From the NCBI RefSeq assembly GCF_928097925.1, contig NZ_CAKMRI010000001.1:1426001-1490000 (forward strand): DNA of 64,000 nucleotides, in the 5' to 3' direction. This stretch comes from Mediannikoviicoccus vaginalis. Lineage in GTDB: Bacteria > Bacillota > Clostridia > Tissierellales > Peptoniphilaceae. The notes under the pieces were generated by a model. It did not search any database, was not told the origin of the DNA, and saw only the letters and a program-made list of their open reading frames with translations. Position 1 is the stretch's first letter; each line of letters opens with the position of its first letter. The translations under genes and the position numbers were made by a program. This document shows, piece by piece, positions 8,315 through 16,506 of this stretch.

Positions 8315-8440
8315 GGAAAACATTCCCTCAGTAAAGATTGAAATTGGAAAAAATTCCAAAATAAAAGTTTTATGTCAAAGAATGGGAATTATGAATAAAA
8401 AAATTTTCGGAAAAAATTCCGAATGTTTGGAAAATTTTCC
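8315..8440. promoter_or_regulatory. array of four phased GGAA-N4-TTCC palindromes (putative upstream activating sites)
   Basis: Copies lie at 8315-8326 (GGAAAACATTCC), 8346-8357 and 8409-8420 (both GGAAAAAATTCC) and 8429-8440 (GGAAAATTTTCC). Centre spacings are 31, 63 and 20 bases, close to 3, 6 and 2 helical turns. They sit 34-159 bases upstream of the agmatinase -35 and just after the regulator gene. The third copy, on the minus strand, is a 7-bp stem (TTCGGAA/TTCCGAA) followed by a T-run, so it could also act as a terminator for the regulator gene. Confidence 0.55.
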
Positions 8441-8451
8441 GAAAAGATATG

Positions 8452-9801
8452 TTACGAAAATGTAATATTTAAATTAAATCTTTCAATCTTCTTTCGAAGT
8501 GTGGATTCATTTATCCCCGCAAGGATTGAAAGTTCTTTTATTGAAGACACCTGCTTGCTATATTCAAGAATAAGTTTCTTCTCATAGCTTTCAACTTTTT
8601 CTTTAAAAGTTTTGCCGTCATCAATCTTAGTGTAAAAATTATTTATAAACTCTTCCACATGTTCCACGTCAATTACATCGGTGTCGCTGGTGACAACAAG
8701 CCTTTCAATTATATTTTCTAGCTCACGCACATTTCCAGGCCAACTGTAATTGATTAAAAACTTTTTACAATTTGGAGAAATTGATTTGTCTTCGTTGTAA
8801 AACTCATTGTACTTGTTTAAAAATAGATTGATAAGTGGAATAACATCTTCACCTCTATCCCTAAGCGGGGGAATTTTAATTGGAATAATGTTAAGTAGAT
8901 AATATAAATCCATTCTAAACTTTCCATCGGAAATGTTTTTGCTGATGTTTTCATTTGATGCAGCTATAATTCTTATACTAGGACTATTTCCGTCTGTTGA
9001 ATGTGATTCTTTAATCCTATTTAATTCATATACCAGTCTTTGTTGACATGGCAGTGGCATATCTGCAATCTCGTCAATAAATAGAGTTCCACCTTCCGCT
9101 TGCTTAAGTAGAGAACCGTTATAACTATTTTCGTCATCAAACATTTCCGTTTCGATAATTGACTTTGGAATTGCAGAGCAGTCTACCTTTATAAAGGGCT
9201 TGTCGCTTCTAAGAGAGTTGTCGTGAATGTACTTTGCAAACATCGTCTTTCCACATCCCGGCTCGCCGAGTAAAAATATGGGCGTTTCTAGCTTGGAAAC
9301 TCTATTTGCAACTTTCATAATTCTCTGCATGGCTTTGGAATTTGAAATTATAATTCCTTCCTTTAAGTATTTCGAATTATATTTAGAAAGATTTTCTGCC
9401 ATGGAGTTATTTTCAATAAGTAAATCTTTAAGTTGCAGTGTCATATCACGAAGAAGTTTTGAATCTTTAACAAACACCACCACAGCTTCTAAATCTCTAC
9501 CCTTCATAATGGGAACGCCTGTAGCAATAACAATCTTGTCATTTATATGTTGAACAACCTCTTTTTGCTTGCCCGATTCAATTACATCAAGGGCGACGGA
9601 TCTTGAAAAAAGTCCCGTCCTTACAAGGTCCTTCATGTTTTTGCCTAAAATTTCTTCCTTAGAAATGCCGTCAATCTCTTCAGCTAATTTATTATAATAT
9701 AGAGTTGTCCCAGTAGGATCAACTATATGTATGCCCTGATTGGAATTGTCCAGAACTTTGCTTAAAAAATTCTTATTTATAATGTTCTTAGTCACAATCA
9801 T
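8452..9801 (-). CDS. TyrR-like PAS-AAA-HTH transcriptional regulator lacking the GAFTGA loop
   Basis: This 449-residue regulator is built like a sigma-54 activator. A PAS sensor covers about residues 10-115 (IHIVDPTGTTLYYNKLAEEI). The AAA+ domain covers about 150-390, with Walker A GEPGCGKT at 179-186, Walker B GGTLFIDEI at 237-245, the arginine-finger region FRMDLYYLLN near 295 and SWPGNVREL near 353. A TyrR/Fis-type HTH covers about 405-449. The GAFTGA sigma-54-contact motif, expected around 224-230, is replaced by ENSYNGS, as in TyrR-type regulators that act at sigma-70/A promoters. It probably senses a small ligand and controls the adjacent agmatinase-yjiH operon. ATG at 9801 overlaps the cca stop (ATGA), but the site GAGGTGA abuts it; GTG two codons on (9795) has better spacing. 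Confidence 0.88.
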   Translation of the reverse strand: MIVTKNIINKNFLSKVLDNSNQGIHIVDPTGTTLYYNKLAEEIDGISKEEILGKNMKDLVRTGLFSRSVALDVIESGKQKEVVQHINDKIVIATGVPIMKGRDLEAVVVFVKDSKLLRDMTLQLKDLLIENNSMAENLSKYNSKYLKEGIIISNSKAMQRIMKVANRVSKLETPIFLLGEPGCGKTMFAKYIHDNSLRSDKPFIKVDCSAIPKSIIETEMFDDENSYNGSLLKQAEGGTLFIDEIADMPLPCQQRLVYELNRIKESHSTDGNSPSIRIIAASNENISKNISDGKFRMDLYYLLNIIPIKIPPLRDRGEDVIPLINLFLNKYNEFYNEDKSISPNCKKFLINYSWPGNVRELENIIERLVVTSDTDVIDVEHVEEFINNFYTKIDDGKTFKEKVESYEKKLILEYSKQVSSIKELSILAGINESTLRKKIERFNLNITFS

Positions 9802-11144
9802 TCACCTCTACAAATGTCATCATGTACCTTTTCTGCAATGCTAATTAGCTTTTCTCTTTCATTAATCTTAGGCTCTCCAATAACCTGTTTCAACAGATAC
9901 TGTAAAACTTTTTTTATGTTTTCCCCTTCATATCCAATTCCAATCATGTCGCTGCCATTTATAGCAAGGTCCGAAAGTTTTGTTGGTCCTTCATAAACTT
10001 TTCTATAGGCTTCCTTTACCTTTTCTAGATTTTCCAAACGGTGGATATAATATGGATTTTGTGAAGAGATGTCCGCCTTTTCCATTTCAAGTAAATCTAA
10101 AAAGTCGTCATAGGTAAAGCTTCTATCTACAACAAACTTCATAATGGACCTAAGCTTTGTGTTTAGTACAGTGTCATGAAATTCAATTATTTTAAGAATG
10201 TGTTTCTTGTCTTCGTTTGAAAACTTTAGACGATTTAATACGTCTCGGGCAAGTTCAACAGAGTACTTGCTGTGAAAATAAAAGTGATCCGTTCCATCCT
10301 CACCAGTGGTCTTAGCAGGAACCTTGCCAAGGTCGTGAAGAAGGGCCACATACTTTAGCCTTACATCATTTTTAATCTTCGTCACCGCCATCAAGCTGTG
10401 ATCCCCTACATTATAAACATGAAAACTGTTGTTTTGAGTGGTCTTAAACATGGCGTCAATCTCTGGAAATAACACCTTAAACACGCCGCAGTTATATAAC
10501 ATACGAAGATTTTCAAAATTTGATTCAAGAAGAATCTTGTTAAGTTCCTCTCTAATACGCTCCATGGAAATCTCTTTTAAAAGGGGAACGGAATTACAAA
10601 GACTCGAAAGCGTTTTTTCTTCAATTACATAATTAAATCGACTGGCAAACCTAAAAGCCCGCATAATTCTAAGGGCGTCTTCTTCAAATCTCTTCGAAGG
10701 CTCGCCAACAGCTCTAATGATACCTTGTTCAAGGTCAAGCTTTCCATCAAAGGGGTCAATTACTTCATCATTAAAATAGTCGTAGGCCATTGCGTTAATT
10801 GTAAAGTCCCTTCGTTTCAAATCTTCAACAAGATCCGTTGTAAAACTTACAGCAGAAGGGTGCCTACTATCAACATAGTCGTGGTCATACCTCATGGTGG
10901 TTACTTCATATATCTTTTCATTTAAAAGAACGCCAATGGTTCCGAACTTTTCACCGAGGCGAATGGTTTTTTGCTCCTTAAAAACCTCCAAAGTTTCACT
11001 AGGAGTTGCATCGGTGGTAATATCAAAATCACCGGGAGTTTTTCCGAGGAGGCTGTCCCTAACGCAGCCTCCAACAGGATAGGCGGAAAAACCATATTCT
11101 TTAAATCGCTCTAATATATAAATTACCTCTTTAGGTAAGTTCAT
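9798..11144 (-). CDS. cca: CCA tRNA nucleotidyltransferase with HD domain
   Basis: This 448-residue enzyme adds or repairs the 3'-CCA end of tRNA in the cytoplasm. The class II nucleotidyltransferase head is intact: AYPVGGCVRDSLLGKTPGDFD (in the first 45 residues), the catalytic DFD, the RRDFTINAMAYD motif (about 110) and the neck EDALRIMRAFRFASRF (about 155). A C-terminal HD phosphohydrolase-type domain follows (YVALLHDLGKVPAKT about 265, then EFHDT). Length and order are typical of the Firmicute enzyme. It is 11 bases downstream of the HAD gene and overlaps the regulator gene by 4 bases, so the three minus-strand genes form one operon. Confidence 0.93.
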   Translation of the reverse strand: MNLPKEVIYILERFKEYGFSAYPVGGCVRDSLLGKTPGDFDITTDATPSETLEVFKEQKTIRLGEKFGTIGVLLNEKIYEVTTMRYDHDYVDSRHPSAVSFTTDLVEDLKRRDFTINAMAYDYFNDEVIDPFDGKLDLEQGIIRAVGEPSKRFEEDALRIMRAFRFASRFNYVIEEKTLSSLCNSVPLLKEISMERIREELNKILLESNFENLRMLYNCGVFKVLFPEIDAMFKTTQNNSFHVYNVGDHSLMAVTKIKNDVRLKYVALLHDLGKVPAKTTGEDGTDHFYFHSKYSVELARDVLNRLKFSNEDKKHILKIIEFHDTVLNTKLRSIMKFVVDRSFTYDDFLDLLEMEKADISSQNPYYIHRLENLEKVKEAYRKVYEGPTKLSDLAINGSDMIGIGYEGENIKKVLQYLLKQVIGEPKINEREKLISIAEKVHDDICRGE

Positions 11145-11155
11145 AAGACCACATC

Positions 11156-11806
11156 CTATTTAAAAATATCGTAATCTAACTCGTCATAACTTTTTATAAA
11201 TTGATTTGCCAAAGACTTTATAATCTCCTCATCATGAAAAGAAGCCTCGTCGGATATTGCAATAATATTTCCATTTAGATTGCTAACGGTTTCGATACAG
11301 TATAGCGCATCTTCAAAGACAACCGTATTAGGCATGTCAGATTCAAGTCTTAAAGCTGCCTTTTTCCAGTACATCGGATCATTCTTGTGATGATTTATGT
11401 TGTCACAGGTTTGAACAAACTCAAAATACTTTATCAAATCCTTGGCCTTAAGAGCTTCCATCGCAATATGTTCCGGAGTTGCAGTTGCAACTGCCATCTT
11501 TATGCCATCAGCCTTTAAATTTTCCAAACAGTCAATCACGCCTGGCTTTAATGCAAACTCATTAATATATCCATGAAGCATAAGCCCCAATATATTATGA
11601 TAAGAGTCATTTGGGTCTTCACTAAGACCAAAGTCAGTTTTAATATTATTTATTATATTATGCATGGACAGTCCAATTAAAGACTTTTTATAATCATCAT
11701 CAAAGACAATTCCAAGGTCTTTGAAATAGTCTTCAATAACAGTGCCCCACTTTGGCATCGAGTCTATGATGGTGCCGTCCATGTCAAAAATTGCAGTTTT
11801 TTTCAT
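11156..11806 (-). CDS. HAD-family hydrolase (beta-phosphoglucomutase-like phosphatase)
   Basis: This 216-residue cytoplasmic HAD phosphatase contains FDMDGTIIDS at the N-terminus (nucleophile Asp in DxD), a helical cap, the AVATATP motif II (about residue 110), a Lys in HKNDPMYW (about 150), and the acidic motif NTVVFEDALYCIE (about 165). The reading frame is open further upstream, but ATG at 11806 is chosen because a strong AAGGAGG site lies 7 bases before it and the sequence from MKKTAIFDMDG matches the family. It is first gene of the HAD-cca-regulator operon. Substrate unknown; probably a sugar or nucleotide phosphate. Confidence 0.88.
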   Translation of the reverse strand: MKKTAIFDMDGTIIDSMPKWGTVIEDYFKDLGIVFDDDYKKSLIGLSMHNIINNIKTDFGLSEDPNDSYHNILGLMLHGYINEFALKPGVIDCLENLKADGIKMAVATATPEHIAMEALKAKDLIKYFEFVQTCDNINHHKNDPMYWKKAALRLESDMPNTVVFEDALYCIETVSNLNGNIIAISDEASFHDEEIIKSLANQFIKSYDELDYDIFK

Positions 11807-11824
11807 TAAATACCTCCTTAGGTA

Positions 11825-11833
11825 AGTATAACA
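11825..11833 (-). promoter_or_regulatory. putative extended -10 promoter for HAD-cca-regulator operon
   Basis: The minus strand reads TGTTATACT, an extended -10 element, 18 bases before the HAD start codon. With so short a leader the ribosome site would lie close to the transcript 5' end. No good -35 is seen. Confidence 0.35.
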
Positions 11834-11965
11834 TGAGAGAAAGTAAATTTGCGAATTGGTGTGGTGTAAAGGAAAATAAATTTTCACATTAAGAGATAAA
11901 ATAAACACAACTAAATTTACTTATACAAAAATACCTGTTAAACATAACACAACAGTATAGAGTTA

Positions 11966-11974
11966 TGATATAAT
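11966..11974 (+). promoter_or_regulatory. extended -10 promoter for the peptide ABC operon
   Basis: TGATATAAT is a full extended -10 (TGn plus TATAAT), 82 bases before the binding-protein start. The -35 region is poor. Confidence 0.5.
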
Positions 11975-11985
11975 AAAAAAGATAG

Positions 11986-12034
11986 AAATAAAGTAAAGTC
12001 TGATATAAAAATTTTATACGATTTTACTTTATTT
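11986..12034 (+). repeat. inverted repeat in the leader of the peptide-transport operon
   Basis: AAATAAAGTAAA (11986-11997) is the exact inverse of TTTACTTTATTT (12023-12034). The 25-base interior also contains a near-palindrome around AAAATTTT. It starts a few bases after the predicted transcription start and ends 10 bases before the ribosome site, so it could be an operator or a leader hairpin. Confidence 0.6.
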
Positions 12035-12056
12035 TATAATAACCAAGGGGGTATAT

Positions 12057-13700
12057 ATGAAGAAAAAATTACTATCAATTCTGTTGATAGCAGCCTTCCT
12101 TTTTACGGCTTGTAGCCCTAAAACTGGAAATAACACGTCAACAGATGCATCTGGAGCTTCGGCTCAAACGCAAACTGAAGAAAAGGGTGACAAGATATTT
12201 ACGCTTACTCTTTTTCAAAACCCAAAGACATTAGACATTCAAAAGACTAATGCAGACTACTTCATTCCAATTCAAATCTATAATAGATTAGTTGAAACAG
12301 AAGTAGGTTCCGATGGCAAACCAGAAATTGTACCAAGTCTTGCAGAAAGCTGGGAAATTTCTGATGACGGATTAGTTTACACTTTCCATCTTAACCAAGG
12401 CGTTAAGTTCCACAATGGTGAAGAACTTAAGGCAGACGATGTGCTTTTCACAATTGAAAAAATGATGGATCCTAAAGAAGCAACTGTAAACAGCTCTGTT
12501 TTTGAAAACATTAAGGGAGCAAAAGATAAACTTGATGGAAAAGCTGACAGTGTAGAAGGTGTTAAGGTAATTGACGATTACACTGTTGAACTTACACTAG
12601 AACAACCATCTGGTCCATTCCTTGCAGGACTTTCAGGAGCGCCAGCATCTATATTTAACAGAAAAGCTGTTGAAGAAGGAAAGGATAAGTTTGGTTTTGA
12701 TCCTGAATACACTGTTGGTACAGGATACATGAAGTTCAAAGACTGGACTCAAGATAAAGAAATCAACCTAGTGAGAAATGACGATTACTTTAAAGAACCT
12801 GCAAAGGTTGATGGCGTTAGATATCTTATGAACATTGATAAAGCTACAGAAAGAATGATGTTTGAAAATGGCGAAATCGACTTTATGAGTCTTGACAAGA
12901 CAAGTTATGAAAAGTACAAAGAAGATGATAAACATAAAGATAATATTATTGATTTCTTAGCTCCAAGTATGGACTATATGATATTTAATCAAAAAGATCC
13001 TAACATGGCAAAGGTTGAAGTTCGTCAAGCAATAAGCAAAGCAATTGACAGAGAAACTTTCAACAAAACTTTCTACGATGGAGAAGGTATATTATTAAAT
13101 GGTGTAGTTCCTCCAGGAATGCCAGGTTATAAAGAAGATTTACCTGCAATTGAATACAATCCTGAAGAAGCAAAGGCTTTAATTGAAAAGGCAAACATCG
13201 ACAAGAGCCATCCATTCGTAATTCTTCAAAATGGAGATTCAGACTATACTCATCCAATGAACGAAATGCTTCAAAAGATGTTAAAAGAAGTTGGAATTGA
13301 CGCTGAAATCAAAAACATGGATATGACTAGCTATTGGGATACTGTATTTAGTGGCGAAGGCTACTCTATGACAATTGGTCCTACAACAGCTGACGTGGCA
13401 GATCCAGATGATTTCTATGCACAATTTACAGACGAAAACAGCAAGTCTGATGGATCCAATATTAACGACCCAGAACTTACTAAGAAGATAAATGAAGCAA
13501 GAGCTATTACTGATGCAAAAGAAAGAATAGCAGCGCTTAACGAATTAGATGAAGTTATAGTGAAAGAAAAAGCACTTTACTTCCCAATTGCTTCAAAAGT
13601 AAGACACTTTATAACTAGTCCAAGAGTTAAAAACCTTAACCTTTCATGGCAAGGTTGGGTAGCAGGAGCTACTTATGGAGTTGAAATTGTAGACGAATAA
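12057..13700 (+). CDS. peptide ABC transporter substrate-binding lipoprotein (SBP_bac_5, DppA/OppA type)
   Basis: This 547-residue extracytoplasmic lipoprotein has a signal peptide ending in the lipobox FTAC (Cys20) and a low-complexity linker to about residue 45. The body is a family-5 binding protein. Typical segments are LVETEVGSDGKPEIVPSLAESW (in two parts, about 82-105), YTFHLNQGVKFHNGEELKADDV (about 112), VEVRQAISKAIDRETF (about 320) and VVPPGMPGY (about 350). It captures oligopeptides, dipeptides or possibly nickel for the permease-ATPase set that follows. The ribosome site is AAGGGGG. A terminator-like hairpin after the gene probably lowers expression of the downstream transport genes. 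Confidence 0.92.
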   Translation: MKKKLLSILLIAAFLFTACSPKTGNNTSTDASGASAQTQTEEKGDKIFTLTLFQNPKTLDIQKTNADYFIPIQIYNRLVETEVGSDGKPEIVPSLAESWEISDDGLVYTFHLNQGVKFHNGEELKADDVLFTIEKMMDPKEATVNSSVFENIKGAKDKLDGKADSVEGVKVIDDYTVELTLEQPSGPFLAGLSGAPASIFNRKAVEEGKDKFGFDPEYTVGTGYMKFKDWTQDKEINLVRNDDYFKEPAKVDGVRYLMNIDKATERMMFENGEIDFMSLDKTSYEKYKEDDKHKDNIIDFLAPSMDYMIFNQKDPNMAKVEVRQAISKAIDRETFNKTFYDGEGILLNGVVPPGMPGYKEDLPAIEYNPEEAKALIEKANIDKSHPFVILQNGDSDYTHPMNEMLQKMLKEVGIDAEIKNMDMTSYWDTVFSGEGYSMTIGPTTADVADPDDFYAQFTDENSKSDGSNINDPELTKKINEARAITDAKERIAALNELDEVIVKEKALYFPIASKVRHFITSPRVKNLNLSWQGWVAGATYGVEIVDE

Positions 13701-13716
13701 AAAACTGATATGAATA

Positions 13717-13749
13717 CCCCGAAATCCATTTTAGGATGGAGGGGTTTTT
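13717..13749 (+). terminator. intra-operon hairpin after the binding-protein gene
   Basis: CCCC...ATCC (13717-13727) pairs with GGAT...GGGG (13734-13744), followed by TTTTTC. As in many ABC operons, it is probably a partial terminator giving more binding protein than membrane components. Confidence 0.65.
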
Positions 13750-13779
13750 CATGTGGATATGAAAGATAATGAGGATGAT

Positions 13780-14700
13780 ATGAAAAAATTTATTTTAAAA
13801 CGCCTTGGTCAATCGATTTTAATATTTTTCGGAGTGATATTTATAACGTTTATACTAATGAATATTATTCCAGGTAATGCAGCAACGGCATTGATTGGAG
13901 AAAAGACAAATTCTGCAGTTTATGAGAGAGTGACATCGGAGCTTGAACTAGATAAGCCAGTAATGGAAAGATTTTTTAGTTACATAGCCAGATTGTTCAA
14001 AGGGGATTTGGGAAAATCCATTATAATGAATCAATCAGTGGTGGAAATTATTAAGAGGGCTTTTCCTAACACATTAAAACTTTCAATTGCAGCAATGATA
14101 ATATCCTGGGGATTTGGGATACTATTTGGAGTAATTGCGGCGATGTATCAAGGTACAATTGTGGATAGAATATTTATGTTCAATTCAATACTTGGAATAT
14201 CTATGCCATCATTTTGGATAGCCATACTTCTTCAATATATTTTTGCATATAAACTTAAGCTTGTTCCAATTTCTGGATTTGGAACTTTAAAAGAGTTGAT
14301 ACTTCCATCTATTGTACTTGGGTGGAGTTTCTCAGGAGAAATAACCAGAGTGTTAAAGACCAACATCAATCACATCTTGGCAGAGGGATATATAGATACT
14401 GCAAAGGTAAAGGGACTTTCTAAATTCCAAATAATATTAAAACATGCCTTGAAATCTAGTATGCTACCGATAGTAACCATAATGATCTTACAATTCACTT
14501 CACTACTTGGTGGTGCAATGATTACAGAGACAATCTTTGGAATACCAGGACTTGGAACACTATCTATTTCAGCTTTAACAAATAGAGACCTGCCTTTACT
14601 TCAAGGAACAATACTTCTTGCAACATCTGTAATAATATTTGGAAATTTCATTTCAGATATTTTATATTCGATTATAGATCCAAGGATAAGGGTGGAATAA
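13780..14700 (+). CDS. peptide ABC transporter permease (DppB type)
   Basis: This membrane permease of about 306 residues has six hydrophobic segments. The frame is open from a GTG at 13753, but ATG at 13780 has a GAGGA site 4-5 bases upstream and gives the usual MKKFILKRLGQSI start. Family marks are FGVIFITFILMNIIPGN at the N-terminus, LGISMPSFWIAILLQY (about 135) and the EAA-type loop YIDTAKVKGLSKFQIILKHALK (about 205), which contacts the ATPases. It forms the channel with the DppC-type protein encoded one base downstream. Confidence 0.92.
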   Translation: MKKFILKRLGQSILIFFGVIFITFILMNIIPGNAATALIGEKTNSAVYERVTSELELDKPVMERFFSYIARLFKGDLGKSIIMNQSVVEIIKRAFPNTLKLSIAAMIISWGFGILFGVIAAMYQGTIVDRIFMFNSILGISMPSFWIAILLQYIFAYKLKLVPISGFGTLKELILPSIVLGWSFSGEITRVLKTNINHILAEGYIDTAKVKGLSKFQIILKHALKSSMLPIVTIMILQFTSLLGGAMITETIFGIPGLGTLSISALTNRDLPLLQGTILLATSVIIFGNFISDILYSIIDPRIRVE

Positions 14701-14701
14701 T

Positions 14702-15538
14702 ATGAAAAACTTTTTAAAATTTGCGAAGAAGAGACCAGTTTTAATAATTTCCATGATTATAATTGTAATATTTATAGTTATGGCAATTTTTGCACCACTA
14801 ATAGCTCCATACCAGGTGGATGAAACAAGTTTTTCAGCGCCACTTTCGCCACCATCTAAAGAATATCTTTTGGGAACTGACGAACTAAGTCGTGATATTT
14901 TTTCAAGAATTATATATGGACTTAGAATGTCGTTGTTTATAGGTTTTGTACCTACAACTATAAACATTATTATAGGATCTTTTATAGGAATGCTTGCGGG
15001 GTCTTCTAATAAGTTTTTAGATTCGCTTTTAATGAGAATTGTAGATATCGGCCTTTCATATCCATTTATGATACTTGCCATGGCAATTGTATATAACATG
15101 GGGTCTGGGACTGGGTCAATGATACTTGCGCTTGTAATCTTCGGATGGACATCTTCTGCAAGAATTATTAGGGCTCAGACAAAACAGATTATCAACTTAC
15201 CATATATAGACGCTGCAAGAGCATCGGGAATAACAAAATATGCAATGATGTTTAAACATATTTTACCGAATATAAAACATACTATCCTTGTGCTTTACAC
15301 AATGGGAATACCATCTTCCATACTTGCAGAAGCTGCCCTTAGCTTCTTGGGGTTTGGTGCACAAGCTCCAAGAACAAGTCTTGGTCTAATGGTTTCCAAA
15401 GGAAGACAGTTTTTATTTGATGCACCTTGGATATCTATAGCTCCGGGAGTGTTTATATTATTACTTTCTCTTAGTTTTAATTTTCTCGGAGACGAGTTAA
15501 GTGTATACTACGGCGTAGATAGAAAGGAGATTAAGTAA
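14702..15538 (+). CDS. peptide ABC transporter permease (DppC type)
   Basis: This 278-residue membrane permease partners the preceding one. The DppC N-terminal extension with LIAPYQVDETSF and LGTDELSRDIFSRIIYGLR (about residue 60), the FIGMLAG helix, and the coupling loop YIDAARASGITKYAMMFKHILP (about 172) are all present. The family ending FLGDELS is also present. Its TAA overlaps the next ATG by one base (TAATG), coupling it to the ATPase gene. Confidence 0.92.
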   Translation: MKNFLKFAKKRPVLIISMIIIVIFIVMAIFAPLIAPYQVDETSFSAPLSPPSKEYLLGTDELSRDIFSRIIYGLRMSLFIGFVPTTINIIIGSFIGMLAGSSNKFLDSLLMRIVDIGLSYPFMILAMAIVYNMGSGTGSMILALVIFGWTSSARIIRAQTKQIINLPYIDAARASGITKYAMMFKHILPNIKHTILVLYTMGIPSSILAEAALSFLGFGAQAPRTSLGLMVSKGRQFLFDAPWISIAPGVFILLLSLSFNFLGDELSVYYGVDRKEIK

Positions 15539-16506
15539 TGGATATATCTTCATCTAAAGAAACAAATCTTTTAACTGTGGAACATTTAACCATTGGTGTT
15601 AGAAAAGATAAAAAAGAGATTTTACTTGTGGAAGACTTTTCCATGACCATAGAAAAAGGACAGGTCGTTGGAATGGCGGGAGAGTCGGGATGTGGAAAGA
15701 GTATGGTCTGTAAGGCAATTCTTGGAATCCTTCCACCGGGAGTGGAAATCTTTTCGGGAAATATTTACTTTGAAGGAAAGGAAATTAAAACTAAAAAAGA
15801 TTTTAAAAATATCAGAGGCAAATTTATAAACATGATATTTCAAGAGCCTGTTTCGGCACTCCATCCATTAAAGAAAGTTGGTCACCAAATTGGAGAAGGA
15901 CTTAAGCTTCACTCAAAATTAAATGGAAAAGAAATCAAAGAAAAAGTTATAGATACAATGATTTCAGTTGGCATAAACGACCCGGAGAAGAGATATAATC
16001 AATATCCTCATCAACTTTCAGGAGGGCTTTGTCAAAGGGTTGTAATAGCAATGGCAATTATAAACGAGCCAAAGTTAATCATTGCAGATGAACCAACAAC
16101 GGCACTTGATGTTACAGTACAGTCAAGAATAATAAATTTATTAAAAAGTTTAAATAAAAACAACGGCACTTCCATTATTTTCGTGTCCCATGATTTGGCG
16201 GTGCTTTCGCAAATAGCAGAGAGAATAAATATAATGTACTGTGGTGAAGTGGTGGAAGAGAATTTATCAAAAAATATTTTCTCAAAACCAAAACACCCTT
16301 ATACAGCTGACCTTCTAAATTCAATACCAGAGATTGGAAAAGAGTATTTAAAACCAATTAGAGGGTCGGTGCCGGTTCCAGAAGAATACCCGGCACTTTG
16401 TAAGTATGCCGACAGATGTGATGAAAAATTTTGCCTTTGTGATGAATTGAAACCAGAGTTTTTGGAGGTGGAAGATGGAAAAGTTAGATGCCTTAAATAC
16501 AAATAG
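15538..16506 (+). CDS. peptide ABC transporter ATP-binding protein (DppD type)
   Basis: This 322-residue cytoplasmic ATPase has Walker A GESGCGKS (about residue 52), Q-loop FQEPVSALHP (about 102), the ABC signature LSGGLCQRV (about 160), Walker B LIIADEPTTALD (about 180) and the switch His in FVSHDLAV. The C-terminal oligopeptide-transporter extension has four cysteines (CKYADRCDEKFCLC), which in DppD/OppD relatives binds an iron-sulfur cluster. The signature has LSGGLCQRV rather than LSGGMRQR, within family variation. It is coupled to the upstream permease and overlaps the next gene by 32 bases. Confidence 0.92.
   Translation: MDISSSKETNLLTVEHLTIGVRKDKKEILLVEDFSMTIEKGQVVGMAGESGCGKSMVCKAILGILPPGVEIFSGNIYFEGKEIKTKKDFKNIRGKFINMIFQEPVSALHPLKKVGHQIGEGLKLHSKLNGKEIKEKVIDTMISVGINDPEKRYNQYPHQLSGGLCQRVVIAMAIINEPKLIIADEPTTALDVTVQSRIINLLKSLNKNNGTSIIFVSHDLAVLSQIAERINIMYCGEVVEENLSKNIFSKPKHPYTADLLNSIPEIGKEYLKPIRGSVPVPEEYPALCKYADRCDEKFCLCDELKPEFLEVEDGKVRCLKYK

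Noticed and set aside
11807-11908. N-terminal extension of the HAD phosphatase (34 extra codons)
   Set aside because: The strong AAGGAGG site and the family start point to ATG 11806; the extension crosses the promoter-like region.
13753-13779. GTG start for the DppB-type permease
   Set aside because: It lies immediately after the terminator T-run with no ribosome site; ATG 13780 has GAGGA at proper distance.
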